Assembly: GCA_000469685.2 (NCBI GenBank)
Contig: LS997567.1
Coordinates: 34,896,005-34,960,004, forward strand
Source of the DNA: Haemonchus contortus
Taxonomy: Eukaryota; Nematoda; Chromadorea; Rhabditida; Trichostrongylidae
DNA length: 64,000 bases
Direction: 5' to 3'
Each line of letters begins with the position of its first letter. The first letter of the stretch is position 1. The position numbers were made by a program, and so were the translations under genes. The notes under the pieces were generated by a model. The model was not told the origin of the DNA. It did not search any database and worked only from the letters and a program-made list of their open reading frames with translations. Positions 12,901 to 23,300 of this stretch are shown in pieces.

Positions 12901-15900
12901 AATATGGACACAAAAGGGCTTCATGAAGATTCTTGGGCCATTAGACTCAATTATGGATCAAGCTATCATCCGACCTATTGTCTACCACGAATTCCTGCAG
13001 GGACACTCTGCGAGAGCTGCCGCGGCTAACATCTGCGCTGCCCTCAAGAAGGAAGTTATTCACTATTCGACAGTGTCCCGATGGTTCAAGCGCTTCGCCG
13101 CCGGAGAAATTTCGTCCGAGGACAAACCCTATAGTGGTCGCCCATCGAAATGGAATGATGAGCATTTACTCAGCGCCCTTCGGATACAGCCGAATGCGAC
13201 CAGCCACGAATTGGCGACGACGATAGGATGCACTCATACGACAGTTATTGAACATCTTCACGAGCTTGGCTACAGGTCAATATTCTCACGATGGGTTCCT
13301 CATGAGCAACGCCTGTCTGACAGGGCGAACAGGTGCCCGTGGCTGAGTCTCTTCTGCTCCGTCCCCACTGAAAGGATCTATTGCGGGACATGTACTATTG
13401 TGTTGCTGGTGGGACTGCGGTGGAATGTTCTACTGGGAGCTGCTTGACAGTGGCACCACCGTGCCACCGTGACGGCTACAGTCTACGCTAACCAGCTGTA
13501 AAAAGTGGCCGACGTTATGCGAGAGCTGCGTCCGAAAAGACTCAATGTTTTTCTACTTCACGATAACGCGCGCCCGCATGTGGCTAGGGAAGCGCGTCAA
13601 AAAATGATGGAACTCGGATGGGAAGTACTGCCGCATCCGGCGTATTCTCCGGACCTAGCGCCTTCTCACTACCACCTATTCAGAGCCCTGAAGAACCATC
13701 TGAGCGGCAAAAAATTTGATGATTGTAGTGAACTCGAAAATGAAATCGACCACTTTTTTTGTCGCGGCCACCGGAATTCTGGAAAAGAGGGATCGAGAAG
13801 CTGCCCAAAAAATGGGAACTTGTCTTAGATAATAATGGTGATTATATTGTAGATTGAGGGTTTCGTTCAATAAAGAAATATTAAATTCAAAAACTTGACC
13901 AAAGTGTTGCAAGACTTATCTTCCAACCTAATAGATTTCGGCTCATCTTGCTGCAAATGGTTGATGAAAGAATTTGTGAGCAGTGCGCACACCTAACCAC
14001 CAGCTTTTTTATATTATTGCTGCTTACGGTTTATAAACCAATTTTCCTCTTCTTCTCCCTAGCGTTAATCCTGTGCCGTCGCAGGACCCGCTATTCTTGT
14101 CCTTCTATCTACGGCATCTTCTGCCATGACTTTTCCTTCGGCTGTAGACGCTGCTCTCCCATATTCTGCTGAACAGAGGCTGTTTATAAATCAATTTCAA
14201 TTCATATTTCATATGGCCAGCATTTATAAAGTGTTCTGTACTTTTTTCGCGGCTGTGTGGACGTAACCAATTGTGGTTTTAGAATATTCCTAACTAAAGA
14301 AATTGTTGATTCCCAGAAAGCTTTCTAGCGGTTTTTCTTGCATAAATAAAGTGATATGGGATGTATAGTAGTAAAAGGAATATTTGTAGGTTCTATGTAC
14401 TTATGTGCGTCTTCTATGGTACGCTAGCTTTCATCTGGATGGTACTTTGCATTAAATACTACAAAGACATTTTACGAATTCAATATTGGATAGGTATGTA
14501 CTTTGGTTCAGAATTCGATGGGAATTCATGTTGAACAGTTAAGAGTTTACCATTGACTTGATTCTTTAGGAGCTGTAATAATACTCGGAATGATTGAGAA
14601 AGCATTTTTCTTAGCTGAGTATTCAACAATGAACAACAGTGGTCGAAGTGTAGAAGGCGTGCTTGAGGCAAGCGTTCATCTCATTTATTTCTTCAGCCAT
14701 CATGTTGGATTCATTTTATTGAAAATTCATTCAATTTATCTAGTTTATACAGTGATCATACGGAAATTTTCAGCTCGCTGAGTTGGTTTCCTGTGCAAAA
14801 CGAACAATGTCTCGTGTTCTAGTGATTATTGTCACAGTTGGTTACGGTGTCGTGAAACCTCGTCTCGGTAATACACTCAGTCAGGTAGTTCTGCTAGAAG
14901 TTTCTTCTGCTGGGTTTTTGTCAGATAAAAAAGTAGTCTTTACACATTTTTAGTGTTGTAGGATTATTCGTTGATTGAAGTCACTCACTTTTACCATATT
15001 TCTTGGTTCACTCCATTTAGCCTCAGTGTTGTCACTTCTTCTCCTCGTTCAAAGTTAGAGTATTGATCAAAATCTGCACAAAAGGATCGTAATTTGTTTC
15101 CTCGAAAAAGGCCCGCAACGGACAGTGGCTCGAAGAATTTTGGATTTGGGAGGGGAGGTTCCTTGTGTTAAAGTTGTTGCATGTGCCTTCTTTCATATAC
15201 ATCCCACTACCCCCTTCCCCGTATGAGGTTGAGGAGTCACTCCCACCGACTGAGATTTTTCATCATGCTTGACCATGCCAGTATTGCCAGAGTTGTATAA
15301 ATTGAGACCTACTAGTTCAGGTTGCCGGCGTAGGATTGGTGTATTTCGTATTTTGTGCGATTGAAGGATTAGCACGGGTATCAAAGGTGAGCTTTACCTG
15401 ATTTTGTATTAAATCGGAGCTTTTGATATCTTCGAGATCGCTGAGGATTCAACTGCTATTATAGTTACCAGTAGATTTTTCTGAGGCCCACTTCTCTAGT
15501 AATGTTTTCGTACCGTTACGAGAATCAATTGCAAAAAGCAGTTCTGTTTTTCAGTGTATTAGCGATTTAGTTCTGTTTTCTCTTGACCGTCAACATGACT
15601 GAAACCTCCATTTGAGTTTTCAAATGCCTTTGCCCACATCTTTGCTTTTATGGGATGTTTGAACGGATGGGTTAATGCTCATGCAATGAATTCAATCTCA
15701 TCTAATCGCCCCATCGTTAGGTTGGCCTCTAACTCTAACCAGTAAGTACGAGCATGCTGTACCATTTTAATTACAGAATCACGTTGAAGCTGCAAAACAG
15801 AAGCAGTTCGCTGCACTTCCTTTAGTGATCACGGAGATGGTGATATTCTACTGGATTTTCACTTCGCTTGGTTCAACTATGCGAACGCTCAAATTGAGGA

Positions 15901-18900
15901 GGAATGAGGTGAATAGTGTCACTCTGCGCTTAAATCATCTCGAGCATAACATGTTTTGTTCATTATATTGTAATATATGGTAAGAATACCGCATTTTGGT
16001 CCCATTATTCGATTGTAGCAGAATTTCGTTACTCGCGTAAAATTTCAGGTAAAACTTACCGTTTATCGTCATTTTATGAACACCTTGGTATTCGCAGCTA
16101 TCGCATCTGTGATCTTTATGATGTGGAGTTTGTTGTACCATATCTTCCCAACATGTCTCAAGGACTGGAAAGAACTGTACGTTGATAGTTTTTATATGTT
16201 CTCCGTTCCTGAAAGGTTCTGTTTCGATTGCGTTCAGAACATTTCTATGCTTTTTTCATGACGTAAACGTGTTGACGACAATGCATCGCAACTCGATGCA
16301 TAAATTCAAAAGCCTGAGCAATGTATCACAAATGTAGAGTAGAATATAAAAAAGTATAACAGTAAAGAAGCAAGACGAAAAGACGAAAGAACGAGAGCGA
16401 AAGGGACTTCTCTCTTGAGCGCTTTTGTATTTATTTCCTTGCCCCAAAAAAAAAAACAAATTTCCTTCGTTGTTTGTTATCTGAATTGCGGAATCATATA
16501 TTATCATATATCATATATGACGATTGCGCGTATGTCTAACTCAGATCACAAGACTTATGATATGTCCGTGAAAATGTAAACTGATCCATTGCTATTTTTA
16601 GTATGAGCAAATAGAATGCGGGTAGAGGAGGGCTCCGATCTGATTGTTTGCCAAATTGAGAATCATATGAGGTCACATCCAATGCTCAAATAGCCTGAAG
16701 AAAATCTCACGAAGTAGTGAATCATCATCAGGACTACTACATGGTCGTAAAATCGGCACATGAATTCATCTATGGTTTTCGAACTGAGTGTTTGAAATAG
16801 CGATCAAGGTAGCCAACAGAGTAGCTGGGTGGTACGAAGTTGTATTAGCTCGGTTAGTAGTAAGTGATGGTCCTGCGCATCAGAGAAATACCAGTGCTCT
16901 CGCATTTGAGATGAGAGTTGCTGAAAGCTGTCTTGATGAAAAAGATATTCACCCAAGAAGTACTCAATAAAAATCTTCTCGAATTCGGACGAAGATTTTC
17001 ATTGAGTACTCTTAGGTGAATAACTTTTTCATCAAGGTGGACAGAAATATGTTACAATAGACTATCTATTGTATGTAAGTCGCCTTTTCTTGGTGTGAAA
17101 TGAGCCTGTAGTTTGACAATCGAAGTGAAGTTTCCGGATCTGTAAGAAATGTCTGAAAACAGATTTAGCCAGTCCCTAGTTTGTTTATTTTTGATGGTTT
17201 CTTTCGATGCCTGTTAACGTATCCCAGAACTTATTTCGGTAGCAGATTTAGCTAAAAGTAAAGTTGTTGACGTCTGCACTTATTTGCACCTTATATGCGT
17301 TTTTCTCATCTACAGGGTGACCCACATGAAGTGTGACGGGCTATAAAAAATCGATTTCTGGGCTTCTCGTTTACTTCTTTCGCTATATTATGGGGTTATT
17401 TGATTTTCCCGCATTTTTTGAACCTAATGTGGGCAGTCTTCTTTGCTATTCATTTGTAAAAATGGTTTCGCTTGACGATCGTTCAGCAGTAGTCGCGATG
17501 TACAGACGCGGATCATCGGTATCCGAGATTTCCAAGATGCTCAAACTCCATCGAGAGCAAGTACATCGCGTCATTAAGCGATTTGAAGAGACTGGAAAGA
17601 TTGAAAATCGTCCAAGAGGAAGACCAGAAAGAACTGCAAGGACCTCTGCCCTTCGGAAGGCCGTCAAAGACAAGCTGCGCCGAGATCCTGAAAGAAGCAT
17701 GAGAAAACTGGCCAAGGAACACAATGTGAGCAACTCAACCATGCAAAGATTGGTCAAGGAGGACATCGGGTTATATCCTTACAAAATTGCGAAGGGACAA
17801 CGCCTCACCGAAGAAATGAAGGCTTCAAGATTGGAAAAATGCAAGAAGATGAAAACCCTTGCGCGCGGTGAGAACCTTGGACGAATCCTCTTCACGGACG
17901 AGAAAATATTCACCGTTGAACCGTTCCGGAACCCGCAGAATCAAAGGATATTGCTCCCAAAAGGATCGCCAAGAGAAGTCATGGTCGAAAAATCTCATTT
18001 TCCACAGTCGGTGATGGTGTGGGCTGGAATATCGGGCCTAGGCAAGACTAAGCTGGTTTTTGTGGAAAAAGGAGTGAAAATTAATGCTGAAATATATCGA
18101 AAGCAGATTTTGGAGGATGCGGTGATCCCTTGGGCCGAGAGCAACGCGAAAAACCTTAACTGGACCTTTCAGCAGGATTGGGCACCGGCCCACAGCGCGA
18201 AGAAGACCCTGCAGTGGTGTGAGACCATGCTTCCGGATTTTTGGACGAAGGAGGTTTGGCCTTCAAACTCCCCCGACCTCAATCCTATGGATTTTGCTGT
18301 GTGGTCGATTCTGGAGCAGAAAGCCTGCACTATCAAACACCGGTCTTTGGAATCTCTGAAAAAAGCTCTTTTGGAAGCGTGGGATGAAATTTCGCCGGAA
18401 ATGATTGCGCGCATTCTTAGAAACTTCCGAAAGAGGTTGGACGCTTGCATCAAAGCGAAAGGAGGACATTTTGAGTTCGAGATGTGATATTATGTTTACA
18501 ATTTTGTGATGTTTGTATAGGAGTAAATTTATCTTAATTGATTTGATTTGAACAATTTTGTTGTTAGTTTTCTGTGTCACACTTCATGTGGGTCACCCTG
18601 TATATGTTCGGCATTACCGCTCGTACACTTCAGACATGACAATAAGGAAAGAGATTCTATAAGAGCCATCACCTGTATCTCCAGTCGATTTTGAGTTCAT
18701 GCTCTTTGGAATATCTGGAACATGATCAGAGTGCAGGGTAATAGTGGTAAATATTCACAACACACCCATGCTACACATATTGAAATTTCGCTCGATTAGA
18801 TCCAGTAGGAAAGAAGTTACGACTGAAAAGTACGGCTGGAGAAGCATTTCACCGAAGACTCTTGAGCGCTACTGTATATGGAATGCGTGGAGTGGGCATT

Positions 18901-19746
18901 ATAGTTTTTCTCTTTTCTGTTCACAAGATCTGTAACTTTATAGCGGTGATATGTGGGAAGTCTCAAAATGTTCCAAGGCATCTTACTGTAATTCTAAGTA
19001 GCTTTTCATAGAGGTAGCACTCGATTGCTTTTAGCGAACTTTCTTACTTTTCAGATGGGTAGACACTGCATTCTGGCATGTACTGTTTTGCTTCATACTT
19101 GTTGTTATTGTGGTTCTTTGGCGTCCATCAGTGAATAATCAACGCTACGCCTTCACCCCCCTTTTGGATGACAGTGAAGATGAGAACGATCAAGGTCGGC
19201 TAATCAATCGTATGTGATTCTAGAGCAGTATTCAGATTTTGCCGTACTCTATCTTACTTAAGATGAAATTTTCAATGCATCCGCTCCTGGTTTTGAAATG
19301 CTCAAACAGCGTGAATCTGGAAGTGGTGCCGAGGTTCGTCGTCAAAGGGAAAAGGAACGTGAGGATCAGAAAATCCAGGTGAACGCGCTGATATCATTTT
19401 TCTGCTCTTCAAAACGAACGGTGCAGCAAGCAGAATGCATCGTTTTGGTATTGGTATGCAGTGGCGGCCTTGACGAAAATAAATATTCCCATGGTGATTC
19501 ATTCTGACTATACAACTCGGGAATGCGTGGAGCTGTAAACATATAGGTCCGTGTAGGTTCCCCAAATCGTTCTATTTGGAAATTCTGAAAAAAAGTAGAT
19601 GCCAAATCCCCCTTATAAATCTTTATTTCAAGGATGACCTGCGGTGGATCGAAGATCACATTCCCTCGTCGCTTGCAGAACACCTCATCATGGACGAAGA
19701 AGAGGATAAAGAAGCACGAGAATTGGAAATCAGTAAAATGTTGTGA
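6969..19746 (+). CDS. TMEM87-like Golgi seven-transmembrane protein, 15 exons
   Basis: Exons: 6969-7073, 11612-11707, 12014-12085, 12144-12196, 12260-12317, 12388-12503, 14390-14493, 14570-14667, 14774-14884, 15321-15386, 15777-15908, 16049-16176, 19055-19209, 19263-19378, 19633-19746. All phases agree and give 507 aa (human TMEM87A is about 555). Residues 1-17 look like a signal peptide ([17 protein letters not shown]). A lumenal domain follows to about 166, then seven hydrophobic segments between about 168 and 403, then an acidic cytosolic tail. Diagnostic matches to the TMEM87 family are [37 protein letters not shown] and [12 protein letters not shown]. Family members are Golgi proteins linked to retrograde traffic and ion conductance. 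Exons 1 and 4 are the least certain: exon 1 rests on signal peptide, phase and acceptor, and 12223-12317 is an alternative for exon 5. Exon 8 uses a GC donor. Introns 1, 6 and 12 carry transposons. Confidence 0.88.
8135..10960 (-). pseudogene. Endonuclease-reverse transcriptase of the RTE element, frameshifted
   Basis: A recognisable start (MTICTFNAR at 10960) leads into endonuclease blocks [32 protein letters not shown] and VGDFYAKIG. In the last block the usual GDFNAKIG asparagine is tyrosine. Reverse transcriptase blocks follow: [42 protein letters not shown] (9488-9213), then [10 protein letters not shown] with its aspartate pair intact (9076-8495) and [10 protein letters not shown]. The blocks lie in several frames, an in-frame TGA interrupts the endonuclease near 10796, and RHTFIDL replaces the more usual L-TFIDL context. 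The protein cannot be made intact. Continuous homology along the whole length suggests decay in place, not a 5'-truncated insertion. Confidence 0.85.
8135..11530 (-). mobile_element. RTE-type non-LTR retrotransposon, decayed, in intron 1 of the TMEM87 gene
   Basis: On the minus strand the order is a 5' GC-rich leader (about 11530-10961), an apurinic-type endonuclease, reverse transcriptase and a C-terminal region ending in [15 protein letters not shown] before a stop at 8135-8137. This architecture without a separate zinc-knuckle ORF, and the tail motif, fit the RTE clade common in nematodes. The 5' boundary is approximate and no target duplication was defined. The unit is antisense to its host gene, which is the orientation usually tolerated in introns because its polyadenylation signals are not read. 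Confidence 0.85.
12788..13931 (+). mobile_element. Mariner-family DNA transposon, dead, in intron 6 of the TMEM87 gene
   Basis: Terminal inverted repeats start TTAGGTTGGAAGGAAAGTC at 12788 and end with the complement GACTTATCTTCCAACCTAA at 13931, extending to the AACACTTTG/CAAAGTGTT block. TA target duplications flank both ends (12786-12787 and 13932-13933). At 1144 bp it is shorter than a full-length mariner (about 1.3 kb), in agreement with an internal deletion in the transposase. It lies in sense orientation to its host gene. Confidence 0.93.
12923..13828 (+). pseudogene. Mariner transposase (DD34D type), inactivated
   Basis: The N-terminal part (12953-13330) carries the two helix-turn-helix DNA-binding regions, including [22 protein letters not shown] and [13 protein letters not shown]. 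The C-terminal part resumes at 13505 with [11 protein letters not shown] and [13 protein letters not shown]. Counting between the second catalytic aspartate (HDNARPH) and the third position gives 34 residues, the mariner DD34D spacing, but the third residue is histidine. Between about 13340 and 13375 the GDEKW-type first-aspartate region is missing, and the frame shifts around 13385-13500. Loss of two of three catalytic residues plus the frameshift means no activity. Relatives include other nematode and insect mariners and the SETMAR domain. Confidence 0.92.
14664..14673 (+). other. GC splice donor of TMEM87 exon 8
   Basis: Exon 8 must end at 14667 (CTTGAG, then gcaagc) to keep the protein aligned with its family: SVEGVLE joins [10 protein letters not shown] of exon 9 with no gap. 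The intron 14668-14773 then begins GC and ends ttttcag. The nearest GT alternative (GGC, then gtgctt) would delete three residues from a conserved helix. GC-AG introns with a gcaag-like donor are known in nematodes. Confidence 0.7.
16932..17036. repeat. Imperfect inverted repeat in intron 12 of the TMEM87 gene
   Basis: An arm of about 47 bases beginning cttgatgaaaaagatattca at 16932 is answered by its reverse complement ending aactttttcatcaag at 17036, with about four mismatches, a one-base indel and a 12-base loop. It lies about 280 bp upstream of the maT element and outside repeat R. No coding function. Confidence 0.85.
17313..18600 (+). mobile_element. maT-like Tc1/mariner element (DD37D), apparently intact
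   Basis: The element is 1288 bp with perfect inverted ends: CAGGGTGACCCACATGAAGT at 17313 continues to GTGTGAC, and the complement GTCACACTTCATGTGGGTCA runs to CCCTG at 18600. TA duplications flank it at 17311-17312 and 18601-18602. It holds one uninterrupted transposase gene. Perfect ends plus an open gene point to a recent insertion. It sits in sense orientation in intron 12 of the TMEM87 gene and inside repeat R. Confidence 0.95.
17462..18487 (+). CDS. maT-type transposase, DD37D
   Basis: 341 codons, full length for Tc1/mariner transposases (about 340). I start at the ATG at 17462 ([17 protein letters not shown]) because it opens the first helix-turn-helix; the frame extends 43 codons further upstream but that part is AT-rich and unlike the family. 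The N-terminus (about 1-110) holds two HTH units with a GRPERTAR hinge resembling the GRPR AT-hook. The catalytic domain shows LFTDEKIF (first D), [12 protein letters not shown] (second D) and [12 protein letters not shown] (third D). Exactly 37 residues separate the second and third aspartates, the signature of the maT group. No stop or frameshift is present, so the protein may be active. It would bind the 25-bp ends, then cut and paste the element at TA dinucleotides. Confidence 0.93.
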   Translation: MVSLDDRSAVVAMYRRGSSVSEISKMLKLHREQVHRVIKRFEETGKIENRPRGRPERTARTSALRKAVKDKLRRDPERSMRKLAKEHNVSNSTMQRLVKEDIGLYPYKIAKGQRLTEEMKASRLEKCKKMKTLARGENLGRILFTDEKIFTVEPFRNPQNQRILLPKGSPREVMVEKSHFPQSVMVWAGISGLGKTKLVFVEKGVKINAEIYRKQILEDAVIPWAESNAKNLNWTFQQDWAPAHSAKKTLQWCETMLPDFWTKEVWPSNSPDLNPMDFAVWSILEQKACTIKHRSLESLKKALLEAWDEISPEMIARILRNFRKRLDACIKAKGGHFEFEM

Positions 19747-22700
19747 CGGTCTGGAACTGTGGCGGCGTCTTAGTAATATAATCATTGTGATGTCTGACAC
19801 TGGTGTAGCTATTTACCAACGACTTTATTCGAAGTGTAAGTTGGTTATGCTTGATCATCATGTGTTTGCTGTTGTTACTGTAAATCTGCGTAGAAATGAC
19901 CACACCAGTGATCCATACCAATCAGAACTACATGAGTTTTTTGCGGTTATTCTCTTTTCCTTTCCATTTTCCTCTGATTTGTGCGAGGCAGAAGGCTCAT
20001 CTTCAGATTCTCTATGAATATGAGGAAAACGTGGGAATTGGTTAGGAAAAAATCGACTTTTGTAGTGAATTTTACTTTTACATTTTCAGAATACTGGTGA
20101 TGTTATTTCGAATGTTGATATGTCTGCTTTTGATTATTATTTTGAATGCTGCATAGATCTTATCAGCGATTGTGTCACTCAAGCATATGTGGGCAAGCAA
20201 ATTTTAAAGTTTCACGTCATATTAATTAATAAAAGAATGGAAAAAATCTGACTTGTTAGTATAAATTGATTTCATGCTAGATGTCATTCTAAGACTTCAG
20301 TAGGTTCAGTCAATCCCCCTAATCCTTTAATAAAGCGGGATATTTGTTGCTACTATGGCTTTTAATAAGGATTTGTATTCGAAATGTCTTTTTCTTCTTC
20401 TTCTTGAAATAAACTATGAGTGTTTTTTCAAAGCTGTTTTGAAATGGATATTTTCAGAGGTTTCATAAAGCCCTCATTGTAGACCACTTGTTGAACTTAT
20501 GAGCAGAGTTTTGAAAGTGGAAATTCTAGATGTAGAGTGGCAAAATCCATAGCATCAAGTCAAAAAGTCCAGCCAGAATAGGCATCAATTAAAGTAATAT
20601 GGCTTGCCTATTCCTCGAGTGTGTTATAACGGGAAACTGCCATATTTGCTAATAATAAATAATATTTTACTATAGCCGTGACAGTCGGCGGTGGTAATGA
20701 GGGCAGCCAAAAGACGGGAGTGTTTGAGTGTTTAGTCACCAGTGGCATAGGTAGTCGATACGGGCGTTAGGAACGATTTTGGGTAATCGATTTGACGCAC
20801 TCGGCTGTCGCGGACCACTCATGCGCCGTTATTACAGCTCTAGCGTTCTTCATACAGCTCAATCGATATGCGATCATTATTTTATGCATAATTCTACTAT
20901 TGATACTTTTGTTCTTGTATTTCTTACCTACTGCTGCATCCTGCTACATTTCTTCGCGCGCGACGCCCTCTCACCGCTACGCGACCATTTCGTTCCTAAC
21001 GCACCACACCCGCGTTCCGCTCCATTGAGCCCATTTTGCGGGAGTTTTCACCCAGGCGGAGGTTACTGTCTTTTGTGCTGTTTTAAGCCTTTCCGATATT
21101 CACAACTATATCCAGCTTACGTTTCGGCCTCTTCGCCTTTTTCAGAGCCTGAAAGCCGAAAAAGGAATTGTAATTGATTCTCACGTAAGTCTAGACAATA
21201 CTGGAGACACTCCTCTAAACTAGTAGATCCCCTTGGACTCGATCAATAGGTGTTAAAGGGCTTACCTTGAACTCAGAGGCCAACCACTAGGACGACCACA
21301 CAAGAACGAACCTTCTGCGTCAACCCATCTCCTTCCTGACTTCGCCGTAATTTAAAATTTGCAGAGGTCGAGGAAGGGCGCGAGGTCACGGATTATTGCC
21401 ACACACACACTTCTTTTCTATTTCTGTATTTTAGAGTTGAAGCGATTTTACAGCATTGAAGTTTCTGGAAGAAACTGCAATTCGGACGGTCTGATCGCAG
21501 GCCAGGGTGACATGGCAGAAGGATCAACCGAATGAAGGACGGATGGTAAGAGGAGTGGTGTACGATGCTACCTGAACCTCTACGAAGTCACATCAGTCTC
21601 AACCAGGAAAACCAGGAAAATTACTCGATATTATTGTATGCAGAATATTCATATGGATGCAGTAGAAACGAACCAGTTAAGAAACTGCTCGACATTGTTC
21701 TCCTCAGCTTTTAATCAACAGGCAGATGTTTCAAATTACCACGAAGCATCGAATGATTGTAGGCTGTTAGGTGAGTCGAGCTCTCCGGTGTGAACCAGAT
21801 TTAACTGGTACATAAAAGGACGGGAAGGGTATGAAATGTCAGTAAGGGTTACCTTTCATCCCTCAATTTACAATGTTTCCATACAGTTATTGCAATTTGA
21901 TTTCTTTCTCAGAAGTTTTTGTCTGAAGTTTGTGTCAAGATCGTACCTCGAAGGTTGCTTCCGTCCCTTTTTCAACATCCATGAGAATGCAAAAGCTCAT
22001 TCACCAACCGGCAACCAATCAGACATGGTTCTGATTTTTTTTTGATAAGAAATAGCTGTAGTGAGCTAGTGAAAAAGACTGAAGTGGACTGATCGGTGGC
22101 TCTGACCTATCCAAATGCCTGGCTGCCTGGGTGGCCAATCACTCTATGCGTTCTGCGCCTTATCCTTTTATTTTATTCGAAATTCATGATTTCATCATAG
22201 TTTTCGGTCTTCATTTGAGTGGATGTTTTCCACTTCCCACTTTCTGAGTAAATGTTAGTCGCTTTCCATGTTATTAATAGCGGAGTTGCTTTGGTCTACT
22301 GTATTTCGAATGATTTTGACCTCTAAAAACTTGCCTGTTAGATACAAAAAGTAATTTAGGTTTTCATATTTGCGAAGTTCAGGATCTACCGATTTCTTTA
22401 GGCCCTCCTTCAAAACTTCATGCGAATTCGAAGCACCTCCCTAGCTGGAGTCGTGGAGACACTTAGGTGAATTTTTCTCAGCTGCTATTTTCCGTCAAGG
22501 TAAGGAACGAAGAGCACAAGGCCCCGAAAGCACGAGTACACGAGTAGGGAATGGAGTCCCGTCTAATCGTTTTACTAGTAACTCGCCATCCTTTTTATGA
22601 TGAACATATATTCATCGAACTGACCAATAGTCCTACCCATGTGTGAGTCGGAGTTAATATCTGTGAACAAGAATTTCACTCCAATAAACTGACGAGAAGA

Positions 22701-23185
22701 GGGACTTCATCGGTGGTAGTTATAGTCCCCCGCTTGATCGCACGGATCATACAAACACACTCGATACTTCTTACCACTGTGTTGTCCATCTGGGTGAGCA
22801 TGGCTGGGAGGTTGAAGTTAAAATGACCAAAAAACTACCTGTTGGATGGGGAGACCGAGAGGGATTGCGGAAGAATGTAGTTGTGGATAAAATGCGATTC
22901 CCTCTCCGCGATCGTTAGCTCCATTTCTACGCCCTTGGACTTCACTAGTTTTCCCGCCATCTAGGCACTGAACATCTGAAAACTACAGCTGGTTCGCTAC
23001 GAACTAATGTTATTTCCTTTTACATGGAGTTTAAGATGTAAGCATTCGATGTTGTTCAGAGTTCCAGTAAATGCTTAACTGCTCGGAAAGTGTCTCCTTC
23101 TCCTATGGTGTCAAGTACATGTCGTAAAAAAACACATCTACCTAACCACTTGAGTGAAAACCACAGAACGACCATCGATTCTTCA
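19747..23185. other. Intergenic region between the TMEM87 and TBCEL-like genes
   Basis: An AATAAA at 20228-20233 could serve the TMEM87 gene about 480 bp after its stop. Around 20764-21003 there is a weak inverted match (gcgttaggaacga with tcgttcctaacgc). A repeat related to 52500-52820 lies at about 21115-21400. The stretch 22490-22930 has GC-richer, repeat-like sequence I could not assign. No coding exon is supported. Confidence 0.5.
21115..21400. repeat. Dispersed TTTCGGC...TTCGCC repeat, copy 1
   Basis: Begins acgtttcggcctcttcgcct and ends in a gaggaagggcgcgaggtcac segment. The same order of motifs occurs at 52519-52820 (aacgtttcggctgcttcgcc ... gggagggtgcgagttcac). Related cores appear near 39070 and, in opposite orientation, near 34368. 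Similarity is patchy and I cannot define the ends. It is a transposon- or SINE-type repeat of unknown class. Confidence 0.5.
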
Positions 23186-23300
23186 GAAATCCGTCAAGTT
23201 CATCGAAGGCGGTCGGTGGCAGCATGTTGACGAGGTGGGCGGGCGCCGCATCGCGTGCCTCACACGCGACGCGTTTCATCGTACTCAGCTGATTGCTGTC
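23178..23300 (+). promoter_or_regulatory. Candidate trans-splice acceptor and 5' UTR of the TBCEL-like gene
   Basis: An acceptor tcgattcttcag ends at 23186. The next in-frame ATG is 23301. The intervening frame is open and protein-like (FIEGGRWQHVDEVGGRR), so it may be coding sequence of a longer first exon or part of an unrelated upstream exon. An out-of-frame ATG at 23224 opens a short upstream ORF of about two dozen codons. I cannot decide between a 5' UTR and a longer N-terminus. Confidence 0.35.

Larger units (their letters stand above)
17239..18877. repeat. Dispersed repeat R, copy split by the maT element
   Basis: 17239-17312 matches 2501-2574 and 18601-18877 matches about 2575-2850. 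The two halves are contiguous in the uninterrupted copy, so the 1288-bp insert between them is exactly the maT transposon. The whole composite lies in intron 12 of the TMEM87 gene. Confidence 0.85.

Noticed and set aside
20764..21003. Short inverted match gcgttaggaacga / tcgttcctaacgc as transposon ends
   Set aside because: Only about 13 bases pair, the flanks do not extend the match, and there is no target duplication.
23154..23300. CAP-Gly domain upstream of the leucine-rich repeats, which would make the gene TBCE
   Set aside because: The residues (GGRWQHVDEVGGRR) lack the GKNDG-type CAP-Gly signature, and the rest of the gene fits TBCEL, which has no CAP-Gly.
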